From the NCBI GenBank assembly GCA_000716465.1, contig JNWL01000002.1:62001-126000 (forward strand): a stretch of DNA of 64,000 nucleotides. The letters run 5' to 3'. This DNA is from Streptomyces bikiniensis (GTDB taxonomy: Bacteria; Actinomycetota; Actinomycetes; Streptomycetales; Streptomycetaceae). Positions 15,307 through 23,878 of the stretch are shown here, piece after piece. The number at the start of each line of letters is the position of its first letter. Within the stretch, counting starts at the first letter, position 1. A program made the translations under genes and the position numbers. The notes beneath the pieces are model-generated. The model searched no databases, had not been told where the DNA came from, and worked only from the letters and a program-made list of their open reading frames with translations.

Positions 15307-17850
15307 ATGGGACGTGGAAAGTTCCGCATCTACCTCGGCGCGGCACCCGGCGTCGGCAAGACGTACGCGATGCTCTCGGAGGCCCACCGGCGGGTGGAGC
15401 GCGGCACCGACTGCGTCGTCGCCTTCGTCGAGCACCACCACCGACCGCGTACGGAGGTGATGCTGCACGGCCTGGAGACGGTGCCGCGCAGGGAGATCGC
15501 GTACCGGGACACCGTCTTCACGGAGATGGACGTGGACGCGGTCCTCGCCCGCCGGCCGGCCGTGGCGCTCGTCGACGAGCTCGCCCACACCAACGTCCCC
15601 GGTTCCCGCAACGCCAAGCGGTGGCAGGACGTCGAGGAGCTGCTCGCGGCCGGCATCGACGTCATATCCACGGTCAACATCCAGCACCTGGAGTCGCTCG
15701 GCGACGTCGTCGAGTCGATCACGGGGGTACGGCAGCGGGAGACCGTCCCGGACGAGGTCGTCCGCCGGGCCGACCAGATCGAGCTGGTCGACATGTCGCC
15801 GCAGGCCCTGCGGCGGCGGATGGCCCACGGCAACGTCTACAAGCCGGACAAGGTCGACGCGGCCCTCTCCAACTACTTCCGCCCCGGCAACCTCACCGCC
15901 CTGCGCGAGCTCGCCCTGCTGTGGACCGCCGACCGGGTCGACGAGTACCTCCAGGAGTACCGGACCGAGCACCGCGTCTCGAAGATCTGGGGCTCCCGCG
16001 AGCGGATCGTGGTCGGCCTCACCGGCGGCCCCGAGGGGCGCACCCTCATCCGGCGTGCCGTCCGCCTCGCCGAGAAGGGCGCGGGCGGCGAGGTCCTCGC
16101 CGTCTACATCTCCCGCAGCGACGGCCTCACCACCGCGTCGCCCAAGGAGCTGGCGCTCCAGCGCACGCTCGTCGAAGACCTCGGCGGCACCTTCCACCAC
16201 GTCGTCGGCGACGACGTCCCCACCGGGCTGCTCGAATTCGCGCGCGGCGTCAACGCCACCCAGATCGTCCTCGGCGTCAGCCGGCGCCGGACGTGGCAGT
16301 ACGCCTTCGGACCCGGCGTCAGCGCCACCGTCGCCCGTGAGTCCGGACCCGACCTCGACGTCCACATCGTCACCCACGACGAAGCCGCCAAGGGCCGCGG
16401 TCTCCCCACCGCCGGCCGGACGCGGCTCGGCCGGCCCCGCACCCTGTGGGGCTGGGCCGTCGGCCTCGCCGGGCCCGTCCTGCTCACCCTGCTCCTGAGC
16501 AGCGTCCTCCCCGAAGTGGGCCTGGCCAACGACGTACTGCTCTTCCTGACCCTGACCGTGGCCGCGGCCCTCCTCGGCGGCCTCAGACCCGCCCTGGCGT
16601 CCGCGGCCGTCGGATCGCTCCTGCTCAACTGGTACTTCACCCCGCCGCTCCACCAGCTCACGATCGCCGACCCGCGCAACATCGTCGCCCTGGTGATCTT
16701 CGTCGGAGTCGCGATCTCGGTCGCCTCGGTCGTGGACATCGCCGCCCGCCGTACCCATCAGGCGGCCCGGCTGCGGGCGGAGGCGGAGACGCTCTCCTTC
16801 CTCGCGGGCAGCGTGCTGCGCGGGGAGACCGGTCTGGACGCCCTGCTCGAACGGCTCCGTGAGACCTTCGCCATGGAGTCCGTGGCACTCCTGGAGCGCG
16901 GTGACGACACCGAACCGTGGTCCTGCGTCGCCAGGGTCGGCCCCCGCCCGATCGACCGCCCCGAGGTTGCCGACGTGGACATGCCCGTCGGGGACCACCT
17001 GACCCTCGCCCTGATCGGCCGTGTCCTGCCGGCCGAGGACCGCCGTGTCCTCGGAGCCTTCGCCGCCCAGGCCGCCGTCGTCCTCGACCGGCAGCGACTC
17101 GTGGGAGAGGCGGAGGAGGCCCGCAAGCTCGCCGAGGGCAACAAGATCCGCACCTCGCTCCTCGCCGCCGTCAGCCACGACCTGCGCACCCCGCTCGCCG
17201 GCATCAAGGCATCCGTCTCCTCCCTGCAGGCCGACGACGTCGAGTGGTCGGAAGAAGACCGGGCAGAACTGCTCGCGACCATAGAGGACGGCGCCGACCG
17301 GCTGGACCACCTCGTCGGCAACCTCCTCGACGTGTCCCGCCTGGAGACCGGCACCGTCACGGCCGTGATCAGGGAGACCGACCTCGACGAGGTCGTCCCC
17401 ATGGCGCTCCTCGGCGTTCCCGAGGACAGCGTCGAACTGGACATCCCCGAGACGCTCCCGATGGTCGCCGTCGACCGCGGCCTGCTGGAACGCGCCGTCG
17501 CCAACATCGTCGAGAACGCCGTCAAGTACAGCCCACACGGGGAACCCGTTCTCGTATCGGCGAGCGCCCTCGCCGACCGCGTCGAACTCCGTGTCGTGGA
17601 CCGGGGCCCCGGCGTCCCCGACGAGGCCAAGGACCGCATCTTCGGCGCCTTTCAGCGGTACGGGGACGCTCCGCGCGGTGAGGGCGTCGGCCTCGGCCTC
17701 GCCGTGGCGCGTGGCTTCCTGGAGGCGATGGGCGGCACGGTGACGGCGGAGGACACCCCCGGGGGCGGGCTGACCATGGTGCTCGGCCTGCGTACGGCGG
17801 ACGGCCTCCCTCCGTCGAGCACGGGAGTCTCCCGGGAGAGGACGACCTGA
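15307..17850 (+). CDS. kdpD: KdpD, K+/turgor sensor histidine kinase
   Basis: 847 residues. N-terminal KdpD domain with Walker A GAAPGVGKT and VDELAHTN, RRMAHGNVY, Usp-like domain (VVGLTGGPEG), four transmembrane helices at about 380-480, a GAF-like cytoplasmic region, then kinase core with SHDLRTPL (His 624), NIVENAVKYS, DRGPGVP and GVGLGLAVARG. It phosphorylates KdpE in response to K+ limitation. The second KdpD at 7.2 kb shares the architecture but diverges in the linker and N-terminal domain (VDDLARTN). Confidence 0.93.
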   Translation: MGRGKFRIYLGAAPGVGKTYAMLSEAHRRVERGTDCVVAFVEHHHRPRTEVMLHGLETVPRREIAYRDTVFTEMDVDAVLARRPAVALVDELAHTNVPGSRNAKRWQDVEELLAAGIDVISTVNIQHLESLGDVVESITGVRQRETVPDEVVRRADQIELVDMSPQALRRRMAHGNVYKPDKVDAALSNYFRPGNLTALRELALLWTADRVDEYLQEYRTEHRVSKIWGSRERIVVGLTGGPEGRTLIRRAVRLAEKGAGGEVLAVYISRSDGLTTASPKELALQRTLVEDLGGTFHHVVGDDVPTGLLEFARGVNATQIVLGVSRRRTWQYAFGPGVSATVARESGPDLDVHIVTHDEAAKGRGLPTAGRTRLGRPRTLWGWAVGLAGPVLLTLLLSSVLPEVGLANDVLLFLTLTVAAALLGGLRPALASAAVGSLLLNWYFTPPLHQLTIADPRNIVALVIFVGVAISVASVVDIAARRTHQAARLRAEAETLSFLAGSVLRGETGLDALLERLRETFAMESVALLERGDDTEPWSCVARVGPRPIDRPEVADVDMPVGDHLTLALIGRVLPAEDRRVLGAFAAQAAVVLDRQRLVGEAEEARKLAEGNKIRTSLLAAVSHDLRTPLAGIKASVSSLQADDVEWSEEDRAELLATIEDGADRLDHLVGNLLDVSRLETGTVTAVIRETDLDEVVPMALLGVPEDSVELDIPETLPMVAVDRGLLERAVANIVENAVKYSPHGEPVLVSASALADRVELRVVDRGPGVPDEAKDRIFGAFQRYGDAPRGEGVGLGLAVARGFLEAMGGTVTAEDTPGGGLTMVLGLRTADGLPPSSTGVSRERTT

Positions 17851-17873
17851 GGCCGGTGGTGGATCCGGCCGTG

Positions 17874-18256
17874 TCAGTCGGGGTCCGGGCGGGCGCCCGG
17901 CACTTCAAGCGGCAGGACGCAGGGGTGTTCCCGCCCTTCCCGCAGGAACGTGAGGCGGACCGTGAGGATGCGCGCGGAAGGGGCGACGGCCGGCTGCCCG
18001 GTGATCGTCCCTTCCGTGTGGCCGCCGTCCGCGCTCGGGCCGTACGCACCGCCCCAGTCGGTGTACTCGTTGCCGACGTCGTCGCGCGCCTCCAGTGCCG
18101 GCAGGACGAACGACTCGCCTTCCTCCCCCCGGGGAGGGGCGGCCTGACCGTGTAGCGGAGGGTGAACGAGTCCTCGTCCAGTGACAGACCGTCGACGACG
18201 AGTTCGTGGCGGCCGTCGAGGACACGGGCGCTGGTGCGGGGGGTCCGGCTGTTCAC
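17874..18256 (-). pseudogene. Frameshifted hypothetical protein (fragment 1)
   Basis: On the minus strand the frame opens with RVLDGRHELVVDGLSLDED and FTLRYTV. At the C/G run near 18127-18140 the coding continues in another frame: EEGESFVLPALEARDDVGN, then YTDWGGAYGPS and LTVRLTFLREGREHPCVL. A single-base indel reconciles the two. The N-terminus is weak (a GTG at 18256 without clear RBS), so it may also be truncated. It resembles small beta-rich actinobacterial proteins of unknown function. It could be a sequencing error or a real inactivation. Confidence 0.5.
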
Positions 18257-18263
18257 GGGGTGC

Positions 18264-18814
18264 TCACGCGCTTCCGGGCCGGGGAACCCGACAGGTGATG
18301 CAACGGTCGGCGGCCGAGTCGGGCCTGGAGCCCTTCAGCGACCAGTGGAAGGTCAGCTCGTTGCCGGTGGCGATCGTGCCGGAACCCCCCCGACGTGCTG
18401 ATACTTGTTCATGCTGCCGTGGAAGTTGTACGTGCTGATCGCGGTGTGCGGACCGTACGGCGGATTGACGGCCTTGCCGTTGACGTACGCGTACGGCATC
18501 GTCACCGTGACCGGAGAACCGAGGTTCGCCCGGGCCGTGTGGGACAGTTCGAGTCCCCGGGCGAGGGTGCCGCCCGACGCGCGCTGGAAGGTGACGGTCG
18601 ATACCGCGTGCGTCCAGGTGCCGGTGCACAGCTTGTTCGCCGGCGTCCGGACGTGAACATCCTCCGCCCGCTCCCGGGCCGGCTCCTCGACGGTCGCCGC
18701 GTCCTTCGGCTCGTTCCGTGCGAGAAAGCCGCCACCGTCGTCGGACGGCTCGTCCACCGCCGAGGCGGATGCGGCGGCCATCGCCGGCAGGATGGCGCCC
18801 GAGGCGGCCAACAC
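18264..18814 (-). pseudogene. Frameshifted secreted hypothetical protein (fragment 2)
   Basis: From a GTG at 18814 (GGGAGG upstream) the product starts with a hydrophobic leader, LAASGAILPAMAAASASA, then a mature part with CTGTWTHAVSTVTFQRASGG and TVTMPYAYVNGKAVNPPYG. In the run of seven C at 18385-18391 the frame is lost after KYQHVGG. The other frame continues SGTIATGNELTFHWSLKG and reaches a stop. One base removed restores a product of about 180 residues. Function unknown; the signal-like N-terminus suggests secretion. Confidence 0.5.
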
Positions 18815-19405
18815 CGAAAGGACCTCCCTAACAGATCTCCCCCTTGCTTGACGTGCGTCACAACCGTTGCGGGTTGGAAAGCGGTTCACATGACGTCGTG
18901 GGAACAATCTCGCCGAGTGATCAATGCGGCAGCAACGGGCAGAGCGTATGAACCCCGTCAAGAGGAGATGTACGGGCGAAGCCGGGCTCACGCAGATCGA
19001 GGAGGCGCGCGAAGCGGAGGCGGGGTGTCCGGTGCGTGTCGGGTCGGGGGCGGTAGGAGGTCTGCGCCCGGGAAGGCGCCTGCGATCGCTTCCGCGCGGG
19101 CGACGCGTGCGCGGTCTGCCGACTGCTTCCTCCTGCCGAGCGCCCGAGTGGCGGGAGGGCACCGGCCCGGACGTACCGGGCCGGCACCGCGAGCGTTCCA
19201 CGGCCTCGGTGCGGCAGGTGTGTCCTGCCGGGAACTCGGCCCCGGACCGCCACGACTCCCTCTGTGGGGGAATGAGCGGGGGACGCGGTCCGCTCCTCCG
19301 CCGCCACCGCAGCGAGGCGGTGCGCGATGGAACCGAAGGCCACGTGGCGGCCGCCGGCGATCCGCTCGCCTTCTCGACCCGCCCGCGCCAGCGAAGGAGC
19401 GCTTC
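18815..19405. other. About 590 bp without a recognisable gene
   Basis: Neither strand gives a protein with family resemblance, good start or codon bias. The left end (18840-18930) is somewhat AT-richer and probably carries the promoter of the minus-strand gene at 18814. No repeats or RNA genes were seen. Confidence 0.45.
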
Positions 19406-20035
19406 ATGCAGATCGCGATCGTGCTCTACCCGGGCTTCACGGCCATCGACGTCATCGGCCCCTACGACGTACTGGGCCGGCTGCCCGACACCGAGATCGT
19501 GTTCGTCGCCGAAACGCCGGGCCTCGTCCGTAACGACCTGCGCAGCCTTTCCATCGAAGCCGTGGCCCGGCTGGAGGACGCGCCCCGTCCCGATGTCGTG
19601 GTCGTCGGCGGCGGCCCCGGACAGGCGGACCAGATGACCGACGGCGCCCTGCACGCCTGGTTGAGGCGCGTCGACGAGACCGCCGACTGGATGACGTCCG
19701 TCTGCACCGGCGCCCTGGTCCTCGCCGCGTCCGGAGTCCTCGCCGGCCGCCGGGCGACGACGCACTGGGGCGCTCTCGACCGGCTCACCGGGTACGGCGT
19801 GACCCCGGTGAAGGAGCGTGTCGTCGTCGACGGCCACTACGCGACCGGCGCGGGAGCCTCGGCGGGGATCGACATGGCCCTGACCCTGGCCGGGCGGATC
19901 GCCGGGGACGACACGGCCCAGGCGGTGCAACTCCTCCTGGAGTACGCGCCACAACCGCCGTACGACGCGGGGACCCGGGAGTCCGCGGGCCCCGACGTCG
20001 TGGAGAGGCTGTTCGCGATGTTCCCGCACGAGTGA
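19406..20035 (+). CDS. DJ-1/PfpI family protein (isonitrile hydratase-like)
   Basis: 209 residues; the ATG is preceded by GAAGGAG. The start QIAIVLYPGFTAIDVIGPYDV is the DJ-1/PfpI and AraC-N-terminal type opening. The nucleophile elbow VCTGALVLAASGVLAGRRAT contains the conserved Cys, followed by THW. The sequence most resembles isonitrile hydratase and related DJ-1 enzymes. Substrate unknown, and no HTH domain is attached. It stands alone on the plus strand. Confidence 0.8.
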   Translation: MQIAIVLYPGFTAIDVIGPYDVLGRLPDTEIVFVAETPGLVRNDLRSLSIEAVARLEDAPRPDVVVVGGGPGQADQMTDGALHAWLRRVDETADWMTSVCTGALVLAASGVLAGRRATTHWGALDRLTGYGVTPVKERVVVDGHYATGAGASAGIDMALTLAGRIAGDDTAQAVQLLLEYAPQPPYDAGTRESAGPDVVERLFAMFPHE

Positions 20036-20264
20036 GTGCGGTCGGCCGGGCCGCCTTCGCGGGTCCCGCGCGAGCGGATCGTGGCAAAGCGCCGCTCCGG
20101 CGGGTGTCCTGAACGCAGCGTGTCGTTCGGTGTGGTCCGGTCGCCCGATCCCGGTGTGCCGCAGGCCACAGGAGCCGTCGGGAACCCGCAGCGCCCTCGC
20201 CACGACTGACTCTGCGACCGGTTCGCAGCATCCGACCGCACCGCGAGAGACGGAGACGAGACCT

Positions 20265-21464
20265 GTGGCGTCACACGGGACGGAAGCGGGAGCCTCGCCG
20301 ATCGGGCGGGGGAGTGCGCGGCTCACCGCCCTGCTCACCTGCGCGATGGCGTTCTCCATGCTCCAGCTGTTCCTGCTGGGGGCGCTCGGCCCGCGGCTGG
20401 TGGACGATCCGGGCGTCTCTCCGACGGTGCTCGGCCTGACCACGACCCTCGGTTTCGGCACCGCCGCCTTCCTCTCCCCGGTCGCGGGGCGGATCGTCGA
20501 CCGGACGGGCCCGCGACGTTCGCTGGTGCTGCTGCTCGTGGTCTCCGCCGTCGCCCTGGCGCTGATCGGCGCCGCCCCCGGTGCCGGGCTGCTGCTCGGT
20601 GCGGTGGCCCTGGGGGGCATCCCCCAGGCGCTCGCCAACCCGGCCACCAACAAGGCCGTACTGGCGACGGTGGTTCCCGAACGGCGTGGCGCGGTGACGG
20701 GCATGAAACAGTCGGGCGTCCAGCTGGGCGCGTTCGCCGCGGGGCTTCCCCTGGCCGGACTCGCCGCGGGTCTCGGCTGGCGCGCCGCCGTGTGGACCGC
20801 CGCGGGCGCCGCGCTGCTGGCCGCGGCCTGGGCGTACCGGTCCCTGCCCGCCGACGACGTGCGGCCCGCGTCACCCGCCGGCCGGCTGCGGGCCCCCGAG
20901 GGCATGACGGCCTGGCTGTGCGGCTACTCCCTCTTCCTCGGTGCGGGCATCGCGTCGGTCAACACCTACCTCGCGCTGTACGGTTCGGGGCCCCTGGGCC
21001 TCGGGCCCGCCGTCGCGGCGGCCCTCGTCGCGGTCCTCGGTGTCACGGGGATCGTGGGTCGTATCGGTTGGTCCCGGGCGGCCGGGCCGGGACGGGCGGA
21101 GCGGTTGCCCGCCGTCCTGGCGTGCGGAGCCGTCGGCGCGGCACTGCTGATCGGCGCCGCGGGGTGGGTCGGCCCGCTGGTGTGGGCGGGGGCGGTCGCG
21201 GTGGGCGTGTTCGCGGTCTCGGCGAACGCCGTGTCGATGGTGCTGGTGATGCAGCGGGCGAAGCAGGGGAGGGCGGGGCAGGATTCCGCTTTGGTCGCCG
21301 CCGGCTTCTTCGCCGGCTTCGCGGTCGGTCCCGCGGTGTTCGCGCCGTTCGCGGAGACCGGCCACTACGGGTGGGGATGGCTGCTCGTCGCCGCGGAGTT
21401 CACGGCCGCCGCGGCCGTCGCGTACGTCTGGTTCCGCCGCGACCGGCGGGTGCCGGCCCGGTGA
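20265..21464 (+). CDS. MFS transporter
   Basis: About 399 residues from the GTG at 20265 (GGAGACGAG upstream), with 12 predicted helices. The loop 2-3 motif reads GRIVDRTGPRRS, a good MFS signature A, and a second MFS signal (PATNKAVLATVVPERRGAVTG) occurs mid-protein. Its stop overlaps the GTG of the next gene (GTGA), so the pair is an operon. The neighbour suggests import of a uronic-acid-containing or similar sugar, but that is inference. Confidence 0.82.
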   Translation: MASHGTEAGASPIGRGSARLTALLTCAMAFSMLQLFLLGALGPRLVDDPGVSPTVLGLTTTLGFGTAAFLSPVAGRIVDRTGPRRSLVLLLVVSAVALALIGAAPGAGLLLGAVALGGIPQALANPATNKAVLATVVPERRGAVTGMKQSGVQLGAFAAGLPLAGLAAGLGWRAAVWTAAGAALLAAAWAYRSLPADDVRPASPAGRLRAPEGMTAWLCGYSLFLGAGIASVNTYLALYGSGPLGLGPAVAAALVAVLGVTGIVGRIGWSRAAGPGRAERLPAVLACGAVGAALLIGAAGWVGPLVWAGAVAVGVFAVSANAVSMVLVMQRAKQGRAGQDSALVAAGFFAGFAVGPAVFAPFAETGHYGWGWLLVAAEFTAAAAVAYVWFRRDRRVPAR

Positions 21465-22540
21465 GCGGTGTGGCGGGGGACTGGGCCGACCGGGCCATGG
21501 CCGCCGTGATGGAACGCGTCACCACGACCGAGGCCCAGGTCGGGGAGCGGTTCCCGCTGTACGCGGACCCCCGGGACGGGATCTGGAAGACGACCGGCCG
21601 TGGCTCCTGGACCGGAGGATTCTGGGCCGGGCTGCTGTGGCTGCGGGCCCGGTACAGCGGATCGGCGGCCGATCGGCGCGCGGCTGCCGGGCGCACGGCG
21701 GCCCTGGCTCCCTGGGCCGACGCGGACACCGTCACCCGGGGGCTGGTCTTCTGGTACCCGACCGCCCTGGCCGACGGCGACCCGGAGGCAGCCGTCCTTC
21801 AGGAGCGGGCCGCGCGGGCCGTTCTCGCCGCCCGTGACCCCGAACTCGGCCTCGTCCCCTGGGGGGAGGCTTTCGGCGGCCCCCGGTTGCAGGCCCGCGC
21901 CGACGGGATGCCCGGGACCGTACCCCTGCTGGCGACGCTCGCGCCCGGGGCGGCCGCCGGCCACCTCCACCGGCACCTGGACCTGTGCCTCGGACCGGAA
22001 CGGGAACCTCTGCCCGCCTGGCGGTTCGAGGGAGGGGACGTCGGCTGGCAGCCGTGCGGGGAGCCCGGGCGGGGGTGGAGCCGGGGCCGCGCCTGGCTCC
22101 TCCTCGCCGTGGCGGACGCCCTGTTGCTGCCCGAGGTCGCCGCCCGCGACCGCGTGCGCCTGACCGAGGCGGCCCGGCGCCTGCTCTCGCTGGAGGGCAT
22201 CCTGTCGGGACCGTTCGTGCCCCCGAACGACCGCGCGGCCCCGTACGGTCCCCTCGACACCTCGGCCGCCGCGATCACCGCCGTCGCCCTGCTCAAGCTC
22301 GCCCGCGTACCCGAGGACTGGGCGCCCGCGTGCTCGTACCGGGGAGTCGTCACGCTGAGCACCCTGGCCGCGAAGCACCTCACCGCACCGGGGTCCGGCC
22401 GGCCCGCGGGCATGCTGCTGGACGGCTGCTACGACGCGGGCCGGGGCCTGGCCGAGCGCCACGAACTGGTGTGGGGCGACTTCTTCCTGGCCCTCGGCCT
22501 GGCCTCCCTGAACGGTCTGGTCGACCTCACCCGCGTGTAG
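21461..22540 (+). CDS. Glucuronyl hydrolase-like (GH88-type) protein
   Basis: 359 residues from the GTG overlapping the MFS stop. The alpha/alpha-barrel signature SWTGGFWAGLLWLRARYSG near residue 50 is typical of unsaturated glucuronyl hydrolases. DTSAAAITAVALLKLAR near 270 and a final YDAGRG...ELVWGDFFLALGL block match the C-terminal active-site wall of GH88. Members cleave unsaturated uronic acids from oligosaccharides. The coupling with an MFS permease suggests uptake followed by hydrolysis. The 3' end overlaps the convergent acyl-CoA dehydrogenase gene by 14 bp. Confidence 0.65.
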   Translation: MSGVAGDWADRAMAAVMERVTTTEAQVGERFPLYADPRDGIWKTTGRGSWTGGFWAGLLWLRARYSGSAADRRAAAGRTAALAPWADADTVTRGLVFWYPTALADGDPEAAVLQERAARAVLAARDPELGLVPWGEAFGGPRLQARADGMPGTVPLLATLAPGAAAGHLHRHLDLCLGPEREPLPAWRFEGGDVGWQPCGEPGRGWSRGRAWLLLAVADALLLPEVAARDRVRLTEAARRLLSLEGILSGPFVPPNDRAAPYGPLDTSAAAITAVALLKLARVPEDWAPACSYRGVVTLSTLAAKHLTAPGSGRPAGMLLDGCYDAGRGLAERHELVWGDFFLALGLASLNGLVDLTRV

Positions 22541-23732
22541 CGGCCTCTTCCGCCCGGTCGCGGAGGACGCGGCGCGCGACGGAGGTGACGTGGAGCTCGT
22601 CGGGGCCGTCGAGGATGCGTGCGGCCCGGCCGCCGCGGAACAGCGCGGGCAGGGGCGTGTCCGGGCCCAGGCCGGCCGCTCCGAACACCTGGATCGCCGC
22701 GTCGGCGACCTGCTGGAGCATCCGCGCCGCGGCCACTTTCGCCAGGCCCACCTCCGTACGCGCATCGCGCCCGGCCGCGACCAGGGCCGCCGCCTCGTGG
22801 ACCAGCGGCCGGGTGGTGCGCAGGGCGAGGAGCGCGTCGAACACGTGCTGCTGGACGAGCTGGTGGTCGGCCAGCGAACCGCGCGTCCCGCGGCGCGTGA
22901 CGGCCCGCTCGCACATGAGGTCGAAGGCCCGCTGGGCCTGGCCGAGCCAGCGCAGGCAGCGCAGCGTCCTGCCGATCGCCAGCCGCTCTCCCGCGAGGGT
23001 CAGGGCGCCGCCCTCGGGGCCCACCAGGTGGTCGTCCGGAACCGCGACGCCGTCGAACTCGATCTCGTACTGTCCTGCCGCGCCGAACACGGGGAGCTCG
23101 CGCACCACCCGGAACCCCGGCGCATCGGTCGGGACGAGGAGCAGTGACAGGCCGTCCCGGTCGCCCGGTGCGCCGCCGGTCCGGGCCAGGACGGTCACCA
23201 GGTCGGCCCGGGCCGCTCCGGAGACGAACCACTTGCGGCCGCTGACCCGCCAGCCGCCGCCCGGTGTGCGGGTGGCGGCGGTCGAGGTGAGCCGGGGTTC
23301 GGTGCCGGGGACGTCGGGTTCCGTCATGGCGTAGCAGGTTCGCAGGGTGCCCGCGACGAGGGGCCGCAGGTAGGCGTCGCGGACCCGGTCGGTCGCGTGC
23401 CGGGACAGCATGCCGACGTCCAGCAGGGGAGCGGAGCCGAGGGCCGCCGGCCCGTGATCGCTGGCCCCCTCGGCCTCTGCGAACCGTGCGTAGGCGGCGA
23501 ACGGCAGCCCGCCGCCGCCCAGTTCCGCCGGGAGCGGGAGCGCCCAGAGCCCCTCCGACCGTGCCCGCGTGTGGATTTCGGCCAGGGCGACGGCCGCCGC
23601 CGGGCCACCGGCGTCGAGCACCGTCTCCGCCGGTGTCACCACGGAGCCGACGAACTGCCGTACGCGCTCGGTCAACTCGGCCGACGCGGTGTCGGATCGG
23701 GTGGGGTCGTCCAGCGATGCGGGATCCCGCAC
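22527..23732 (-). CDS. Acyl-CoA dehydrogenase
   Basis: 401 residues from the GTG at 23732, preceded by AGGAGG at 7 nt. Family blocks: CYAMTEPDVPGTEP, then WRVSGRKWFVSGAARADLV, the substrate loop, the C-terminal helical domain with GTRGSLADHQLVQQHVFD, and IQVFGAAGLGPDTPLPALFR before ILDGPDELH. This is an FAD flavoprotein oxidising acyl-CoA thioesters at the alpha-beta bond. It is divergent from a CoA-transferase and CoA-ligase pair, from which its substrate is presumably supplied. Confidence 0.88.
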   Translation of the reverse strand: MRDPASLDDPTRSDTASAELTERVRQFVGSVVTPAETVLDAGGPAAAVALAEIHTRARSEGLWALPLPAELGGGGLPFAAYARFAEAEGASDHGPAALGSAPLLDVGMLSRHATDRVRDAYLRPLVAGTLRTCYAMTEPDVPGTEPRLTSTAATRTPGGGWRVSGRKWFVSGAARADLVTVLARTGGAPGDRDGLSLLLVPTDAPGFRVVRELPVFGAAGQYEIEFDGVAVPDDHLVGPEGGALTLAGERLAIGRTLRCLRWLGQAQRAFDLMCERAVTRRGTRGSLADHQLVQQHVFDALLALRTTRPLVHEAAALVAAGRDARTEVGLAKVAAARMLQQVADAAIQVFGAAGLGPDTPLPALFRGGRAARILDGPDELHVTSVARRVLRDRAEEAATRG

Positions 23733-23878
23733 GGCGATGCCTCCTCGGCTGTCCGGGAACTCCCGGGAACGTGTGTCCGACTCTCTCTGTGGAACTGGTC
23801 GGGCGCACCGGCGTCCTGGTTCCCGTCTTCGGTACGACTCGGGCGCCGGCCACCGCCGGGCGCCGGGAGAGGAGAGGC

